Origin: Siphlonurus alternatus
Lineage: Eukaryota; Arthropoda; Insecta; Ephemeroptera; Siphlonuridae
Length of the DNA: 64,000 nucleotides
Direction: 5' to 3'
Assembly: GCA_949825025.1 (NCBI GenBank)
Contig: OX463779.1
Coordinates: forward strand, 23,232,816-23,296,815
In this document: positions 48,029 through 60,470 of the stretch, one piece after another
Layout of the letters: each line of letters begins with the position of its first letter
Numbering within the stretch: the stretch's first letter is position 1
Program-made: the position numbers and the translations under genes
Notes under the pieces: generated by a model
What the model saw: the letters and a program-made list of their open reading frames with translations, nothing else
Databases searched by the model: none
Told to the model about the DNA's origin: nothing

Positions 48029-50048
48029 CAGCCAATTTAAACAAAAATATATAAAATTACACATAAAAATTTAATGTTCAGAGTATTATATCAAATTTAA
48101 TAATGTTTTGATATCATATTATCAATACATTATTAATTAAAATATTTTAAACTTGAAGATAAGAGAATTACATGTGTCATTTTTGTGTTCTCGATGATCT
48201 CATTTCAAACACCTTTTCTATTGTATAATTTTTTATTATCGTGTTTATCAACCTTATTACTATATATTATAATAAGACATGTTATAAGGAATTTATGATA
48301 ATATAGATAAGAACCAAGAACGAGACACCATGAATAGAAAAAAAAATGTCAGCGACTTTTGACTTGTCCAACATAATAAATAAAATTATTATATTATTTT
48401 GATGGCAAGGCAAATATGAAATAATTTTTGCTGTTTATAGGAATTTGAGAAGCTGTAGAAATTAACACAATAATGTTAGAGTAACACATTACAGGTTTCT
48501 TCCCTGCAAATTAATGCGTTTTGTTTTATGCTGTGTTAAGAATCCATATAAGTAATTTATTTTGCTGTACTTCATTTTTTTTATAAGTTAATTATATTTT
48601 GCTCTACCATAAATTTTATAGTTTTTATATAAATGTATATATTATAATATACATTTTTTGTGCAGTTAATATTGCATTTAACGATTACATTAAACCAATT
48701 TTCTATCGAAGAAACATCGACCTGGACACAGGAAGAAATATATATAAACATGAATAATATTGTGTATTAACTGTTAAACTTTATAATTATTATATTATAA
48801 AATGCTATTTTATAAATTAATTAATCCATCATAATTAATACATCACAAAATATTTCGATGTTTAATTAGCTTTTATTAAAAAACAGCCGTTCATGCATGT
48901 ATGTGTGCTAACATAATATATACATACCATGCATGAGCACAATGCTGAAAACTAATATATATATATATATACATATATTTATTTTTTTGTGTTTTACATA
49001 AATAAATAAATAAATAAATAAATAACTCTTGCCTCAATATCTCATTTTAGAACCCAAGCAGAAAATAATTACTGTCAATACAAAACTTATGGGTTAAATG
49101 AGAGCTGTAATAACTATATATTATATACTGTATATATATGTAATAATAAGAGTATTATAATATAATTTTACATTCATATTAAAACGCATTGAAAACAATC
49201 TGAATTTCAAATTAAATTTATAGTTTATTTATAGTTTATTTTATGTTTAGATCTGTGCAATTATATTATAATATTATTATAGAAGCTGAATTGGATTTCG
49301 TCTCGGTATAATAAACTTTGAATCTCGAAGAACAAAAAATTTCTTACTCTGTTGCTTATTAAACTGTATGAATTTACTCCAATAATTTTACAGCAATTGA
49401 ATAATTCCATTATATTCCAGTCCATAGTCATTCCTAGCCTATAGAAATTATATATTAGTATACAGCAAATTCAATTCAATTATTTAATCACTGGCTGCAT
49501 AAGTACAACATGATGCATTACGTCATTTTACAAAATATAACAAACAAACACTGAAACAATTTACAACAACACGTATATATTAATAGTAACAGCTCCTAAC
49601 ATAGCTTATATAATTAATATTTATTATTTAATATACAAATATTTAAAAAATCACACTAGACAATATATCCTCAGACTTATTGTTGAAAAACATTTTTACA
49701 GAATAAATTTATTTGTTGATAGTTTTTTTTAATAATAATATAATTATTAATTTTTATAAAAATTGATGCAATTCATGAAAGGAATTACTCACGATGATAT
49801 CCTGGCTTCTCGTGCCTATATATTGTATGTATAATATAACCATGATGATTAGTGTGTCATTTAATTTTTAATTTAGCCATGGCCGCTCGTATTCGTACGA
49901 GTTTGTTACTATAACAATACTGTTGTTAAGTTTGAATGCTTACGCTAATAGTATGCAGAATATGCTGTAAGCGAATATTGTAAATAAAATTATAAAGTAA
50001 AAGAAAGACTGACACGAACCGTGGTTAATGAAAAATAGGATGTATTCC
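47186..50048. other. AT-rich noncoding interval
   Basis: Poly-T 47995-48023, (AAAT)n 49000-49023, a TA run near 48957-48970, TGCATGCA at 47783-47790. A minus frame at 47.64-47.88 kb is not convincing. No gene. Confidence 0.5.
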
Positions 50049-50063
50049 TTCGTGAATCGTCCC
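50049..50063 (-). repeat. Isolated CGATTCACGAA-type terminus (minus orientation)
   Basis: TTCGTGAATCGTCCC is the reverse complement of the terminus seen at 62206-62360. No matching left end was found, so it may be a solitary or truncated end. Confidence 0.35.
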
Positions 50064-50372
50064 TTAATTCAACTTAGATGTTATGTGTTATGTCCTTATT
50101 ATGTCGGCTGCATGTACTCACACTATGGAAGAGAAAAAAAAAATAAGTAAAATTGAAATATTGAGAGCAGAATATATAGTTCTGACAGTACGTTTTGCTT
50201 GTATTGTTCGAATTTTGTTGCTATATTAACATTAATATAAAAGTGTTTAAAAATTAAATCATTATTTTATGATGATGCACACTAAAAATGATGAGAAAAA
50301 AAATAAACAAAAATAAATGTCTGACATTAAGGCAGTATCGGCAAAAAATTTAATAATGCATAAAATTGCATC

Positions 50373-50503
50373 GGGTGCGATTCACGAAGCTATACAGGAG
50401 TAATCCAGAAATTTTAATATGTTTCTCATGCACTAATCACGGTTAGTACTAAATATATGCGTGAGAGAAAACTGGGTAGATTCCTTTATTTCCTTCGTGA
50501 TGG
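50373..50503 (+). mobile_element. Probable small element with CGATTCACGAA end
   Basis: Begins GGGTGCGATTCACGAAG, the same terminus as the right end of 62206-62360. A degenerate inverted end CCTTCGTGATGG lies near 50492-50503, giving a length close to that of the 62.2-kb element. The interior is not clearly palindromic. Decayed copy; moderate to low confidence. Confidence 0.4.
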
Positions 50504-50795
50504 AAAATATGAGAGGCAATAGCAAGAATCACGTCAATCTGTCAATTTTTTGCAAGGATTTAATTGATTCTATAATACTTAAAATAAACTATACAACTCT
50601 TTTATTTAAGTTAAACATTATTGTATATTAATAATGGACAAGTTAAGTACATATATGACAATTTTATATCATTATGAACCATTTAAAGTAGAGCCCGGGA
50701 CTTACAGTATTGTGAATTAATTATTTGATTCAAAACTAAATAATTAAATTATATTATTTGAAAAATACTTCAGTATATCACGCATAAATTAGCTC
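50504..50795. other. AT-rich spacer
   Basis: No feature. Confidence 0.5.
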
Positions 50796-51137
50796 AATGG
50801 ACAACCTTCATGTTTTTTTTTACTGAATACTTGGATATAATAGAGAGCCTCGAATTTTGTATTATTTTATTATCAAAATTTTTCAGATTTGTTGGAATTA
50901 TCTAACTCCTTCAAAATCGAGGGGAAAGATGCTGTGAAGTCATAGTTAATACTCATATAGTCACAGACTCACCTATGCTTGCGTGTTAAATATTTGCATG
51001 ACTATGACGTCACTGCTTTTCCCCCTCGGTAATGAGGGTGCTAGAGGGTTCCAAAAAACTCGGGAAAAAAATATCATACATAAGTCGGGGTCCTCTATCC
51101 AAATTTGCAATTAAAATTTTCAAACAGGTTGTACAAT
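50796..51137. mobile_element. TGGA-family fold-back MITE, member D
   Basis: About 342 bp. Ends AATGGACAACC(T) and GGTTGT(A)CA(A)T resemble member C. The arms align imperfectly over about 150 bp each, including TTGGATA-AGAG, TTTTTCAGATTTGTTGGAA and an inner CGAGGGGAAA..GTCATAGT stem. One inner arm holds TGACGTCA (51005-51012), the other the variant TGAAGTCA. The most diverged member, so probably the oldest. Confidence 0.65.
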
Positions 51138-52542
51138 GTCAATTTTACTAAAAACTCTTGAAAATCCTAAATTGTCATAATTTACAACATGCAGAATGTT
51201 AAATAACTTTTAACATTAATTTTCTAATTTATAGAAATTCCTGTTTAACAAGCTTTATAGTTTTACTATAATACAAGGCCTACATCATTTGAAACGATCC
51301 TTGAAACTAACAAGTAAGGTATATAATTACCTTTTAACTAGCCTAAATTAGGAAACAAATATTTGCCTTGGATGTTAAGAGAAAATATGATAATTTGACG
51401 ATTACTGATCAGCGATAATATGCAAATAATGGAAGATGATAAAATTTTAAGTATAATTATGTTGAAGAATTTTATCTTCTTAATTTTCAGTACTTATTAA
51501 ATTTTATAAAATTAATACATAATACAAGTTTAAGGTGCATCAAAATTATGTACCAATAACTTCTATAATATAATAGGCTAAAATCTGTACCAAGTTATTC
51601 GCAAATAATTTATAATATTAATTTTCCAATTTACTGTTTTGACTTTCTTGCATGTCTGTTATACCTATTATTTACAATATGGCTAAAAGTGTTAACAAGA
51701 TTTATTATGGTACCTATACACGAGTGCTAAGTTAACTTGTAGTGGGTGTTTGTGCTACGCTTTAGTGTGCTGGTGATTAAAAAAATGTAATTTGGCACAT
51801 CTGTTCATGATTTATTTTGATAAGTTAAAATTAATGTTCATAAAACTATAGAACAAAAATAAAAACAACTGTTCAAAATATCAGAAGGCATGCTAATAAA
51901 ATTAGCATTGGAAAATATTAATATACAAAAAAGAAGTAACATTTTGATGTGATTTAGATAATTTTAAGTGCGATATGTAAATTGTTTTTATTATAATTTA
52001 TTATCAAGTCAAAAAAGGATTGAAGATCATAAAACGAATTAATAAACGAAAGAATACAAGTTTGGAATTCCAACAATTTTTATACATGAAATAAAGTGAT
52101 AATTTTCCTCTTATATACGTCTATAATTATGATATCCAGATATCCTGGCACGTTAATTTATTGGTGACGCAGCCACATTATTGCAATACTTCAGCACAGT
52201 GAGCCCAAGGGTTTATTACTCATACAAAAGTAGAATCACTTCCATAACATTGTAATGACTCGGCTGTTATTAATTTTCTGGCATGAAATGGTTGTATATT
52301 GTCATTATCAACTACAAATTTAGAGCTATACGTATTTTACGAGTATGTATGCTAAACATTACGAGTTCGACCACTATATGTACGTGGTATGTTATATATA
52401 AATATGTATTTTTTTTTTAAATATTTTACCTTGAACATAATATTTCATGTTATATATAAAAAGTGGTTTCATTTACGTGTTATTTAACATTCTAATTAAA
52501 ATACACGAACAAATATGTTAATTTATGTATTAAAATAAAATT
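51138..52542. other. AT-rich noncoding interval
   Basis: No credible feature. Confidence 0.5.
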
Positions 52543-52599
52543 TTACCGTAGCATATATGAAACCTTGCTCTGTTTGTGGGCGTTGTCATACATCAGTGA

Positions 52600-52830
52600 C
52601 ACAATTAATGCAAACATTCCATGCAGGTTTGGGTGAACTCGGCTATTTTGGGATGAATTTAAATTTCCCGAAACTGCAAATCTGATGCAGCTCGTTGTCT
52701 CTTTTGGAGCATAAGCTTCTGTAGAGATACATCTGACAGAGGTATAAAAGCTCGTGCAGAGTTTAATTGTCATGAAGAAAGAGACACTACTTGGAATAGC
52801 ATGTACGTATCATCTATATAATTTTGACTA
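52600..52830 (+). promoter_or_regulatory. Candidate TATA promoter with downstream ATG
   Basis: TATAAAAG at 52743-52750 is a perfect TATA box. At the expected spacing, TCATGA gives a plausible initiator with A at 52772, 29 bp downstream of the first T of TATA. An ATG starts there and opens 19 codons (MKKETLLGIACTY...) to a TAG, with GTACGT as a possible donor inside. Member B of the TGGA family is inserted only about 60 bp further on. Promoter function is inferred. Confidence 0.35.
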
Positions 52831-52835
52831 GAGAC

Positions 52836-53497
52836 AATGGAGTATTGACCTCAATTTTTTTTATTGCAGAAATGGATAGAGGGTGCAAAGTTATGCTACC
52901 CTGATTTTTTCAGATTTTTTAGAGTCCGGGAACTATTTTTAAAAAATTATTGAAAGTTATTTTTGTGACGTCACGAGACGCCGCTTCCTTAAAGGCATAC
53001 AGGCCTCAAAATACAAATTAGACAGTCACCAAGTGGGTTTAGAGTATATAATCAACATTCGCATCATTTTTTTCCACGCGTGATGCATCCGTGCGAAGTC
53101 GCAGTTCAAAGTAAGAAATTTAGTCCTTGATGACGTCACGAAGTCCTTGATGACGTCACAACTCAATGCTAATCGGTGCTAGCTGTGAGTTGTGACGTCA
53201 GCAAGGACTTTCTTTACAGCGCGACTTCGCACAGACGCACCGCGCGCAGGTAAAAATAATACGAATGTTGATTATAAACTTGAGCAACACTTAATGTCTG
53301 TCTAATTTGTAATTTGAGGCCTGTATACCTTTAAGAAAAAGATAGGACTTGCCGCCGCGTGACGTCACAAAAAGGACTTTCAATAATTTTTTAAAAAGAC
53401 TTCCCGGGCTCTAAAAAATCTGAAAAAAATCAGGGTAGCATAACTTTGCACGCTCTTTTCATTTCTGCAATAAAAAAAATTGAGGACAATACTCCAT
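52836..53497. mobile_element. TGGA-family fold-back MITE, member B (longest)
   Basis: About 662 bp. Outer ends AATGGAGTATTGACCTCAA and complement, then the family stem, then a second stem (AAAGGCATACAGGCCTCAAA and complement) seen only here. At the centre, a 20-bp unit AGTCCTTGATGACGTCACGA is repeated in tandem (53122-53161) opposite an inverted single copy (about 53189-53212). Five TGACGTCA palindromes lie inside (52966, 53131, 53151, 53193 and 53360). No coding. Flanked by a partial direct duplication of host sequence (see findings). Confidence 0.85.
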
Positions 53498-54634
53498 ACT
53501 TGGAATAGCATCTAATTTTGACTGCATGCATAATAAAAAATATATATATTAATTCAAATACTAAAAATAAATATTATTATTAGTTCACATTAAGTAGTCT
53601 TTAAAATTAGCATAAAATGATATGACTTTTAAATGTGATATAATTTTTTATTACTATAATTCAATTTTAATAAATTAACATAATGCTTAAAGTACACGTC
53701 ATTTTAAATATCACATGCCCGTTCAACTCGTTGAGACATGTCAATATGTTGGTTGGTTTTAAGTAGGCGTTGGTAACATCACTAACTTGGTGTTCGGAAT
53801 AAATTTAATTGAATTAACAGCAGACCTGCCACGAGCCATGCATGCAGCATATACCCACCCACTCTATGAACAGTGCCAAAAAAACTTGTACATTTAAATG
53901 AAGATATATTTAAAATGATACTGACTAATATATAGTAAAGTAAAATTTTACTACCGTTGTACAACTTTCTATACTTATCTATATAGCATATTCATGATGG
54001 TGATAAATTCTCTATCATAATTGCCTCTCACTGCTCTTTGCTACTGATGCCATTGTATTAAGTGTTTAGTGAAAGCATATAGAAGGATTTAAAGAAAGTT
54101 CACTGATTTTTTTTTTTATTAATATTTATGATAATATTGTTTCAATGTTGAATTTTTATCTTTTCATTTGATGGATCACTTGGCCTAGTAAAGAAATTGA
54201 AGAAATTTTCTCTCTTAATATGAATAATGTGGGATCGTGTCGTGAATATTTTAGATATTTTTATAATATAATTATATTGGATACTTTCCTCAATTTTATT
54301 TTTGAACTTTCTGCTCTTAAAACTTCTCAAATAGCATTATTAAAGGGAAGAAAGGAGAAAGGGCAAAAGCGGAAAAAAATTCTAAGAGACTGCTCCATCT
54401 GTGGAATAAGTTGCCTTCACATAATTAATTGTAAATAAACAATTTGCTTCAGGAACTAACCGTAAGAAATTCTACTTATGTAAATATTCATAGTATTCAT
54501 AGTATTAAACTAGTGTATTTTGAAGTTGATCTGTGCCAAATATGTATTGTAACTTTAGTACGGATAACTGCCACTTTTTGTGAAATAGTGTCTAATGAGT
54601 CTACTGATGTTTTGTACACTCCTTCTTGCCTCTG
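53498..54634. other. AT-rich noncoding interval
   Basis: TGCATGCA at 53523-53530 and 53839-53846. Short frames at 53.8-54.6 kb are AT-rich and unrecognised. Confidence 0.45.
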
Positions 54635-54755
54635 AAAAGTTCCCTTCTGCAGCCTTGTTAATCACCGTGCATGTGCGCTCTATATATATATATATATATG
54701 TTATTCTTAATACGAAGCATGATGATTAACAAGGCTGCAGAAGGGAAGAACTTTT
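54635..54755. repeat. Inverted repeat with (TA)n in the loop
   Basis: Arms 54635-54664 and 54723-54755 (AAAAGTT..CCCTTCTGCAGCC and TTGTTAATCA) pair along their length except for a 3-nt TTC indel. The loop holds (TA)n at 54681-54699. Likely a small fold-back element; no target duplication was recognised. Confidence 0.7.
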
Positions 54756-55084
54756 TAGGGGCGAAGACTATACACGTTATCCCCACCCTATATCGTTCTT
54801 AATATATTTTTATATGTATTTATGTTTTGGGTGAAATAGTAAAATAAATGAAACCTGAACAAAATTAGTAATCCTTAACAGGCAGTGCATTTTTGCAAAA
54901 AAAAATATAGCGAGAGAAAAATTAAAAATTTTAGTATATTTGGGATTTTACTTGAGGGTCGTTTGAATTCTCCACCCCCCCCCCCTTTCCCCCCGGTATA
55001 TACCCTGGCAGCATGTCAAAAACATTTTCTTCCTTATATTTCCCAATGGACTTTTGTATAGATTATCATTATAATATACGATTA
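54756..55084. other. AT-rich spacer with C-run
   Basis: A CCCC-rich stretch lies at about 54975-54995. Otherwise unremarkable. Confidence 0.5.
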
Positions 55085-55296
55085 AAGGTGGATTTTCATG
55101 AGCGACAACGGCGATGCGGCGCGATTTGACGTAAAAGCTGCAAAATCGGATGCGGCGGCGATTTCGCCGGTAATCGCGTTAATTACGATGCTCTTTTTCT
55201 TTTAATCGCCCAATATGGCCGCTAATGGATGTTACAGCAAGTGCGCTTTATTCGCGTCGAGTCGCAGGCTGGAAATCGCCCATAAAAATCCTCCTT
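55085..55296. mobile_element. CpG-rich MITE with TA duplication
   Basis: 212 bp. Inverted ends AAGG(T/A)GGATTTT(C/T)ATG(A/G)GCGA flanked by TA (55083-55084 and 55297-55298). The interior is packed with CGAT/ATCGC words (GCGGCGCGATTTGACG, GCGGCGGCGATTTCGCCGG), so it is a GC- and CpG-rich island in AT-rich DNA. No coding. The superfamily is not certain. Confidence 0.75.
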
Positions 55297-55367
55297 TAGT
55301 CAATAATTTTTAAATATAAGTTTAGTTCATTTTATTTTTTTTAAAAAAAAGAAACTTTTACAGGAAC

Positions 55368-55699
55368 AATGGACAACATACGTGAAAAAATTTTATTGTA
55401 GAAATGAATAGAGGGTACCAAATTATGCTACTCTGAAATTTTTCACATTTTTTTGAGACCCAGAACTATTTTTAAATAATTATTGAAAGTGCGGCCACGC
55501 CCCCTGGAGGCGTCAATAGGCGTCCAGTCTCTATCCTTTTTATTAAGGCATCAGGAGTGCCAACTGAAATCACAGGACTTTCAATAATTATTTAAAAATA
55601 GTTCCGAGTCTCAAAAAAATCTGAAAAAATTCAGAGTAGCATAATTTGGCACCCTCTATTCATTTCTGCAATAAAATTTTTTCATGTATGTTGTCCATT
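55368..55699. mobile_element. TGGA-family fold-back MITE, member C
   Basis: 332 bp. Ends AATGGACAACATACGTGAA and complement, differing from A and B just inside TGGA. The subterminal stem (ATTTTATTG.AGAAATG, ATAGAGGGT, CTCTGAAATTTTT) is shared with A and B. The centre, with TCTATCCTTTTTATTAAGG, matches A. The two arms are close to perfect. Confidence 0.8.
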
Positions 55700-55725
55700 T
55701 AACCGTCCAAACAACTTCAATTAAG

Positions 55726-55881
55726 ATGGCAGGCAAAGTTAGACTTTCCTCTTTATTTAAAAAAGGAGGCACACATGACCAAAATGTGTCAATTGCCCCA
55801 AAATACAAACTAGTCAATCAATCATCTATTTCTTTAAATAAAAAGTCAGCCAATAAATTAGGACATGGAAAAAGTTTATGA
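55726..55881 (+). other. Small candidate ORF beside member C
   Basis: ATG in good context (AAGATGG), 51 codons: MAGKVRLSSLFKKGG... ending KLGHGKSL, then TGA. The peptide is basic and serine/lysine-rich with varied composition. GTAAGT, a perfect donor hexamer, begins directly after the stop, so the segment might be a 5' exon or carry an upstream ORF. It lies 26 bp right of a MITE. No family recognised. Confidence 0.2.
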
Positions 55882-58800
55882 GTAAGTAGCCCTGCAGCTC
55901 GCATAAAATATCATAAAGTGACACCTTTTCTGTATAATAAAAAAACATTTACGTTAAGAAAAAAATGTTAACTGGTTTTAAGATATTTACTATTTCCATC
56001 ACACAGAAATAGAACATGCGTGCTTACTTATCAAAAATGCTGTCTTTACATTTTCAGCACTTTTTTTTTTATTACGAATATTTTGCTTATCTTTTATTAT
56101 ATTTTTTGTGTGTTTTCTGACTGAAATTTATACCTTGATGATACAAAATAAATAATGTAAAATATACTCAACATACATTATTTGGTACTTTAACACGCTC
56201 TCTTTATCTTTGTAATGTATCGTGGTACATATGAGCACCTTGTCGGAATCAAATGAGCATAAATGTAGCGCTGGCACATTTACCGACGACCATTCTTTAT
56301 AGTCTTTATTTCTCGGCAACGTTTGCGAAATGTCGAGTGCTGTGGTTACATGAACATATATCGCATCTAAATGTAAAACCACGCACTTTGTTTAATGTCG
56401 CAACTATTGTAAACATAAATAATTATGATGTTTGTATACTCATTATAAACAGGAAAATTATATCAACAGGAAAGAATAAAACTACTTTATACTTTATAAT
56501 TATTAAATAATTAAAATTATTAATATTATATTATATATATCTTGTTATTTGAGACTAAAAATAATTGTTGAGATTTAATAATTAATAATTTAAAAAGTCA
56601 AAGCAACAGAAGAATTACATCAAGATTTATTTTTATTCTCTCCCTCTCTCAGCATCTCTCCATTTATATTTAAAGGAAGACAAGAAATAATTGCGCTTAA
56701 TTTAAAAAGTATAGAAGGTGTACTCAAAATGATTCAATAGTAAAAACTCAAAAAAATAAAACATTTCTGAAAACTGTAAAAAAAAACGAAGTTTTGTTCG
56801 ATAACAGATTTCCAAACATTTTTTTTTTTTTTTTTTGCACTTTTTTTACGATTATCTTCATATCTTCCAAGGTGAGAGTCAGTGACGTTAAAAATATCAA
56901 ATGGTGTCATGCTCGAGGAAAATTAAAAGTATTATAGCCACCGTTATAACATTTTAGACACTGCTTGCTTGCTTGCTTCATGACAAACTATTAATTATTT
57001 TGGAAATTGGAGTATATCATGTTACATTATCAGTCAGTAAAATTAAAAATTAATTAAGGTGTGAATGGAAAAAATGTATTAATTTGCTTCAAAAACCCAG
57101 AAATTGAAAAAATTGAAGATAATTTGATGTTAAAAATGAGTTGGTCTGTAATGTTTTAATAACTTACACTATAAAATATCAGGTTTTAATAAGACATAAG
57201 ACATGGTGTATAACATGGAGCCCAACATAAAAAGTACTCAGATTTTTAACTGTAATACGTAACGATATTTTAACTCATTTAAGAACACGAATTCAACTTA
57301 ACTTTTCTTTTTCATCTCCCCCCTTCTCTGTCTCTCCACTTCTTTGTCTCTCTCTGTTTCATAATAGCAATTAATAACTTATTAATTCAGTTTTTTTTCC
57401 TGTAATCGATTCCCAGGAATCGAGTTTTTGAAGGACCTTTCAAGTATTCTATATATTATAGGCATCAAGTAGAGTATATTTCAAGTAGGATGTTATACAG
57501 GTAATGATCGATGACATTTTATGGGATAGTATATATCTATAGTTATATTATAGTATATGTTATAGTAGAGTAGAACACTAAAAAAAAGCATATATTCATA
57601 TTTCATATTCATTAACACACAAAACAATGAAGAAAAAGCAATCACAGAAAACGGTTTCGACACAATTAAATTTACAAATAAGTGCTCAAATATATATTTC
57701 GACAATTATCTTATCTTTGTTGTTATCGTCTAAAATGAGCAACAGAAATTCGCATGTAAACATTGCTATGTTTGTCGTGCCAAAACTTGCGAGAGAGTGG
57801 GTTCTTGACATTTATAGCTCATGCAGTACAACTGGACCCCATGGATGCTTGAGATTACGTCAAACCTTATTGACATTTCACTTCTCACTAGCTAACATTT
57901 TAGTTCATTAATTATAAAGATATTTTTACTTTATATTATTCCATTTACGGCCAAATTAGGATATAATAGTAAAATAAATAATATTATAAGTTGCAAGGTG
58001 ACGTCAATTTAACTTACTGTGATTCTTGCATGTGTATATATAACCTTCATGCAGTATCGAGTACACTACCTGGCAAAAGTATGAATGAGTTCTTTATTTA
58101 TGATGTAATAAATTATAATCAACATTCGAGATGAATATATTATTAAAATTTATTGCGAATATGAAAAGATTATAAAAATCTATACTAAATCATAATAAAA
58201 AATATCCGATATTAATTGTGTTGATGTTTCATGAATTATTTATTATAGTACATTTATTTTTTTAATTTAGTTCCTGCAAAATCATTAATATAACCAATCA
58301 TAGAGCGAAGCGAGTTGCTAAGCTTACATAAAATGGTATAAATTATTTATTATTTTTTACTGTGAAAAAAAAAATTAAAATAATTTTCATAAAAAAAAAT
58401 AATAATAATTGTCATCACTTTTCTCCATTTAAGGCCTCAATAAATACTTCATTTTTTTAATAAGAAAATTATATACTTTAATATCTTGCTTCATATAATT
58501 ATTATCATTATACATTTAAATGATAAAAAAATTATATCATAGAAATTATTTTGTCCGCGAGATTGGAGACTCGTAATTTTTGCCTAACAGTGTACTAACC
58601 GCCGTGCCATGGCGCCAGCAAGTGAACACAAGCTCAGATTACATACCGTGTTTTATCTTAAGAATTGCTCGTCCTGTGTAAGCCTTTATATACCTAAATT
58701 TATAACATAAAGTATTATTTATAAATAAATATATCTTGACAGAAAATTTTTTTTGAAAAAAAAAAAAAATAATTTATTTATATTTAATTAGCATACATTA

Positions 58801-60219
58801 TAATATAATAAGTAATTTTAACATACTATATAGTACTTAGTTATTTAAATATAACTAAATATTTATTATATAATACATGAGTAAATTTAACATATATATA
58901 AGTTTATCTATATAGGCGTGAAAAAAAAAGAGAATGTTATATATAATAGCCTAAAGGCAAGAACATCCATTAGTTAATTTGAAACCTTGTGTTGTTGCTA
59001 CTGCTACGTGCTGTGGAAGGAGGCACTTTACTGTGAATGGTTCTGCAGATTTATTTTTCTTCTTTTGCTTCGTCGTCAGAGCGTGACGAAGCTTATAGGC
59101 TCGCGCCCCCGCTAATAGATTACAGATCGATGTGCTGATTGATGCTGTGCGATCTTGCCCGGGGTGTCAGCAGCATCTCTCCTCTCACACCAAAAAACCA
59201 AACTACTACGATGCTTTTTTTTTATGTATGGGATTTCAATGATATTATCTCTTAGAACATATTTGATTATTGTAAGTGCATAATATTGATTTGATATATG
59301 TGTATTGTATTGGGAAATAATAATACCTGGAAAGTTGTATAACACTTACAATAATACGTATAAGATTAAAGATTGTTTTTCGAGGGGTTCTTTTAAAGGA
59401 GATAAGAATAGTGCTTTAAAAAAAGAAAGCATTTCACCAAGGGAGAGAAGTGTCATCGGATTTTTTTTTTAATTAAACGTTGTTTTTTAACGTCTGTGTC
59501 AACACTGACACATTTGGATATAGAAAAACATTTTATGGACGATTGAAGAAGGAATTAAAAACAGTTTGAGGCTTCTTTTCAATATTTTGTTAAAAAACAA
59601 TTAACTGTATAATACGTATTAAACCAATAATTTTAACAATGTATCAGAATATTTTTTTATACGATTTAGCTGTATTTAAACTATTTTAAAATTTCTTTTG
59701 CTTTACATTAAAATAAGTATAACAATTCTAATACAACAAATTATTAGCGACATTCAACCAGATGGAAATTACAAAATATTTAAAAAAAAAATGGAACACA
59801 GAATATATTTTTCTTTTTAAAATGTAAAACTCATGTGCATGCGCAGTTGAAATTAGGCAATATATATTATAAAAGAAAACATTATCATTGCCTCTACCTA
59901 TTCTAGGTCACTAACTGTTGTGAATTATAATTTTAACCTTGGAATCCTAACTTGTTAAAATTTCAGTCAAATTACTTAATGTAATTGAATAAAAAAAAAT
60001 ATTAACTGTAAATTAAAATATAAAAAACTCGTGTACCTTATAACATTTATTCAACAAAAATGAATTAACATGAAAATGACATGATTGATATTACGGTATA
60101 TAAATTTAAAATTAGCATTTTAAATTTTATTACTTTATCAATAAAAATATTACAAGCACAGTTAAAAAAAAATCGAGTACTTTACACAAGGTACATTATT
60201 CGTGTCTGTCTCTTAAATC
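55882..60219. other. AT-rich noncoding interval
   Basis: A TGACGTCA lies at 57999-58006. Frames at 56.1-56.5, 57.5-57.9 and 59.1-59.3 kb are AT-rich and unrecognised. A slightly richer patch lies at about 59000-59190. No transposon ends detected. Confidence 0.45.
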
Positions 60220-60470
60220 ATGATTGTTGGCTTACAAGCACAGTATAAAACGTTTTTCCTGTGCAGGCTCCGCTTGTCTTCCACTGGTTATCGCATGCAG
60301 AGTTGCTGCTGCATGCCGTGGTCCGCCGCGAGGGAGCCGCGCGTGCGACATTATTTATATATACGCCCGCTCTTTGTGGCGAGCCGAGCCGACATAAATT
60401 ATGCACCCAGCCGCAGTTTCAGTCTCGTGCTTTCTGCACCCCACGGTACAGTCGGGGTAATGCAGTGACA
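60220..60470 (+). promoter_or_regulatory. GC-rich block with arthropod-like initiator, candidate promoter
   Basis: GC-rich (GGTCCGCCGCGAGGGAGCCG). TCAGTC at 60419-60424 matches the arthropod initiator TCAKTY. CATAAAT (60393-60399) lies about 26 bp upstream as a weak TATA box. Overlapping 82- and 88-codon frames are not convincing. Motif spacing fits a core promoter; function is inferred. Confidence 0.3.
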
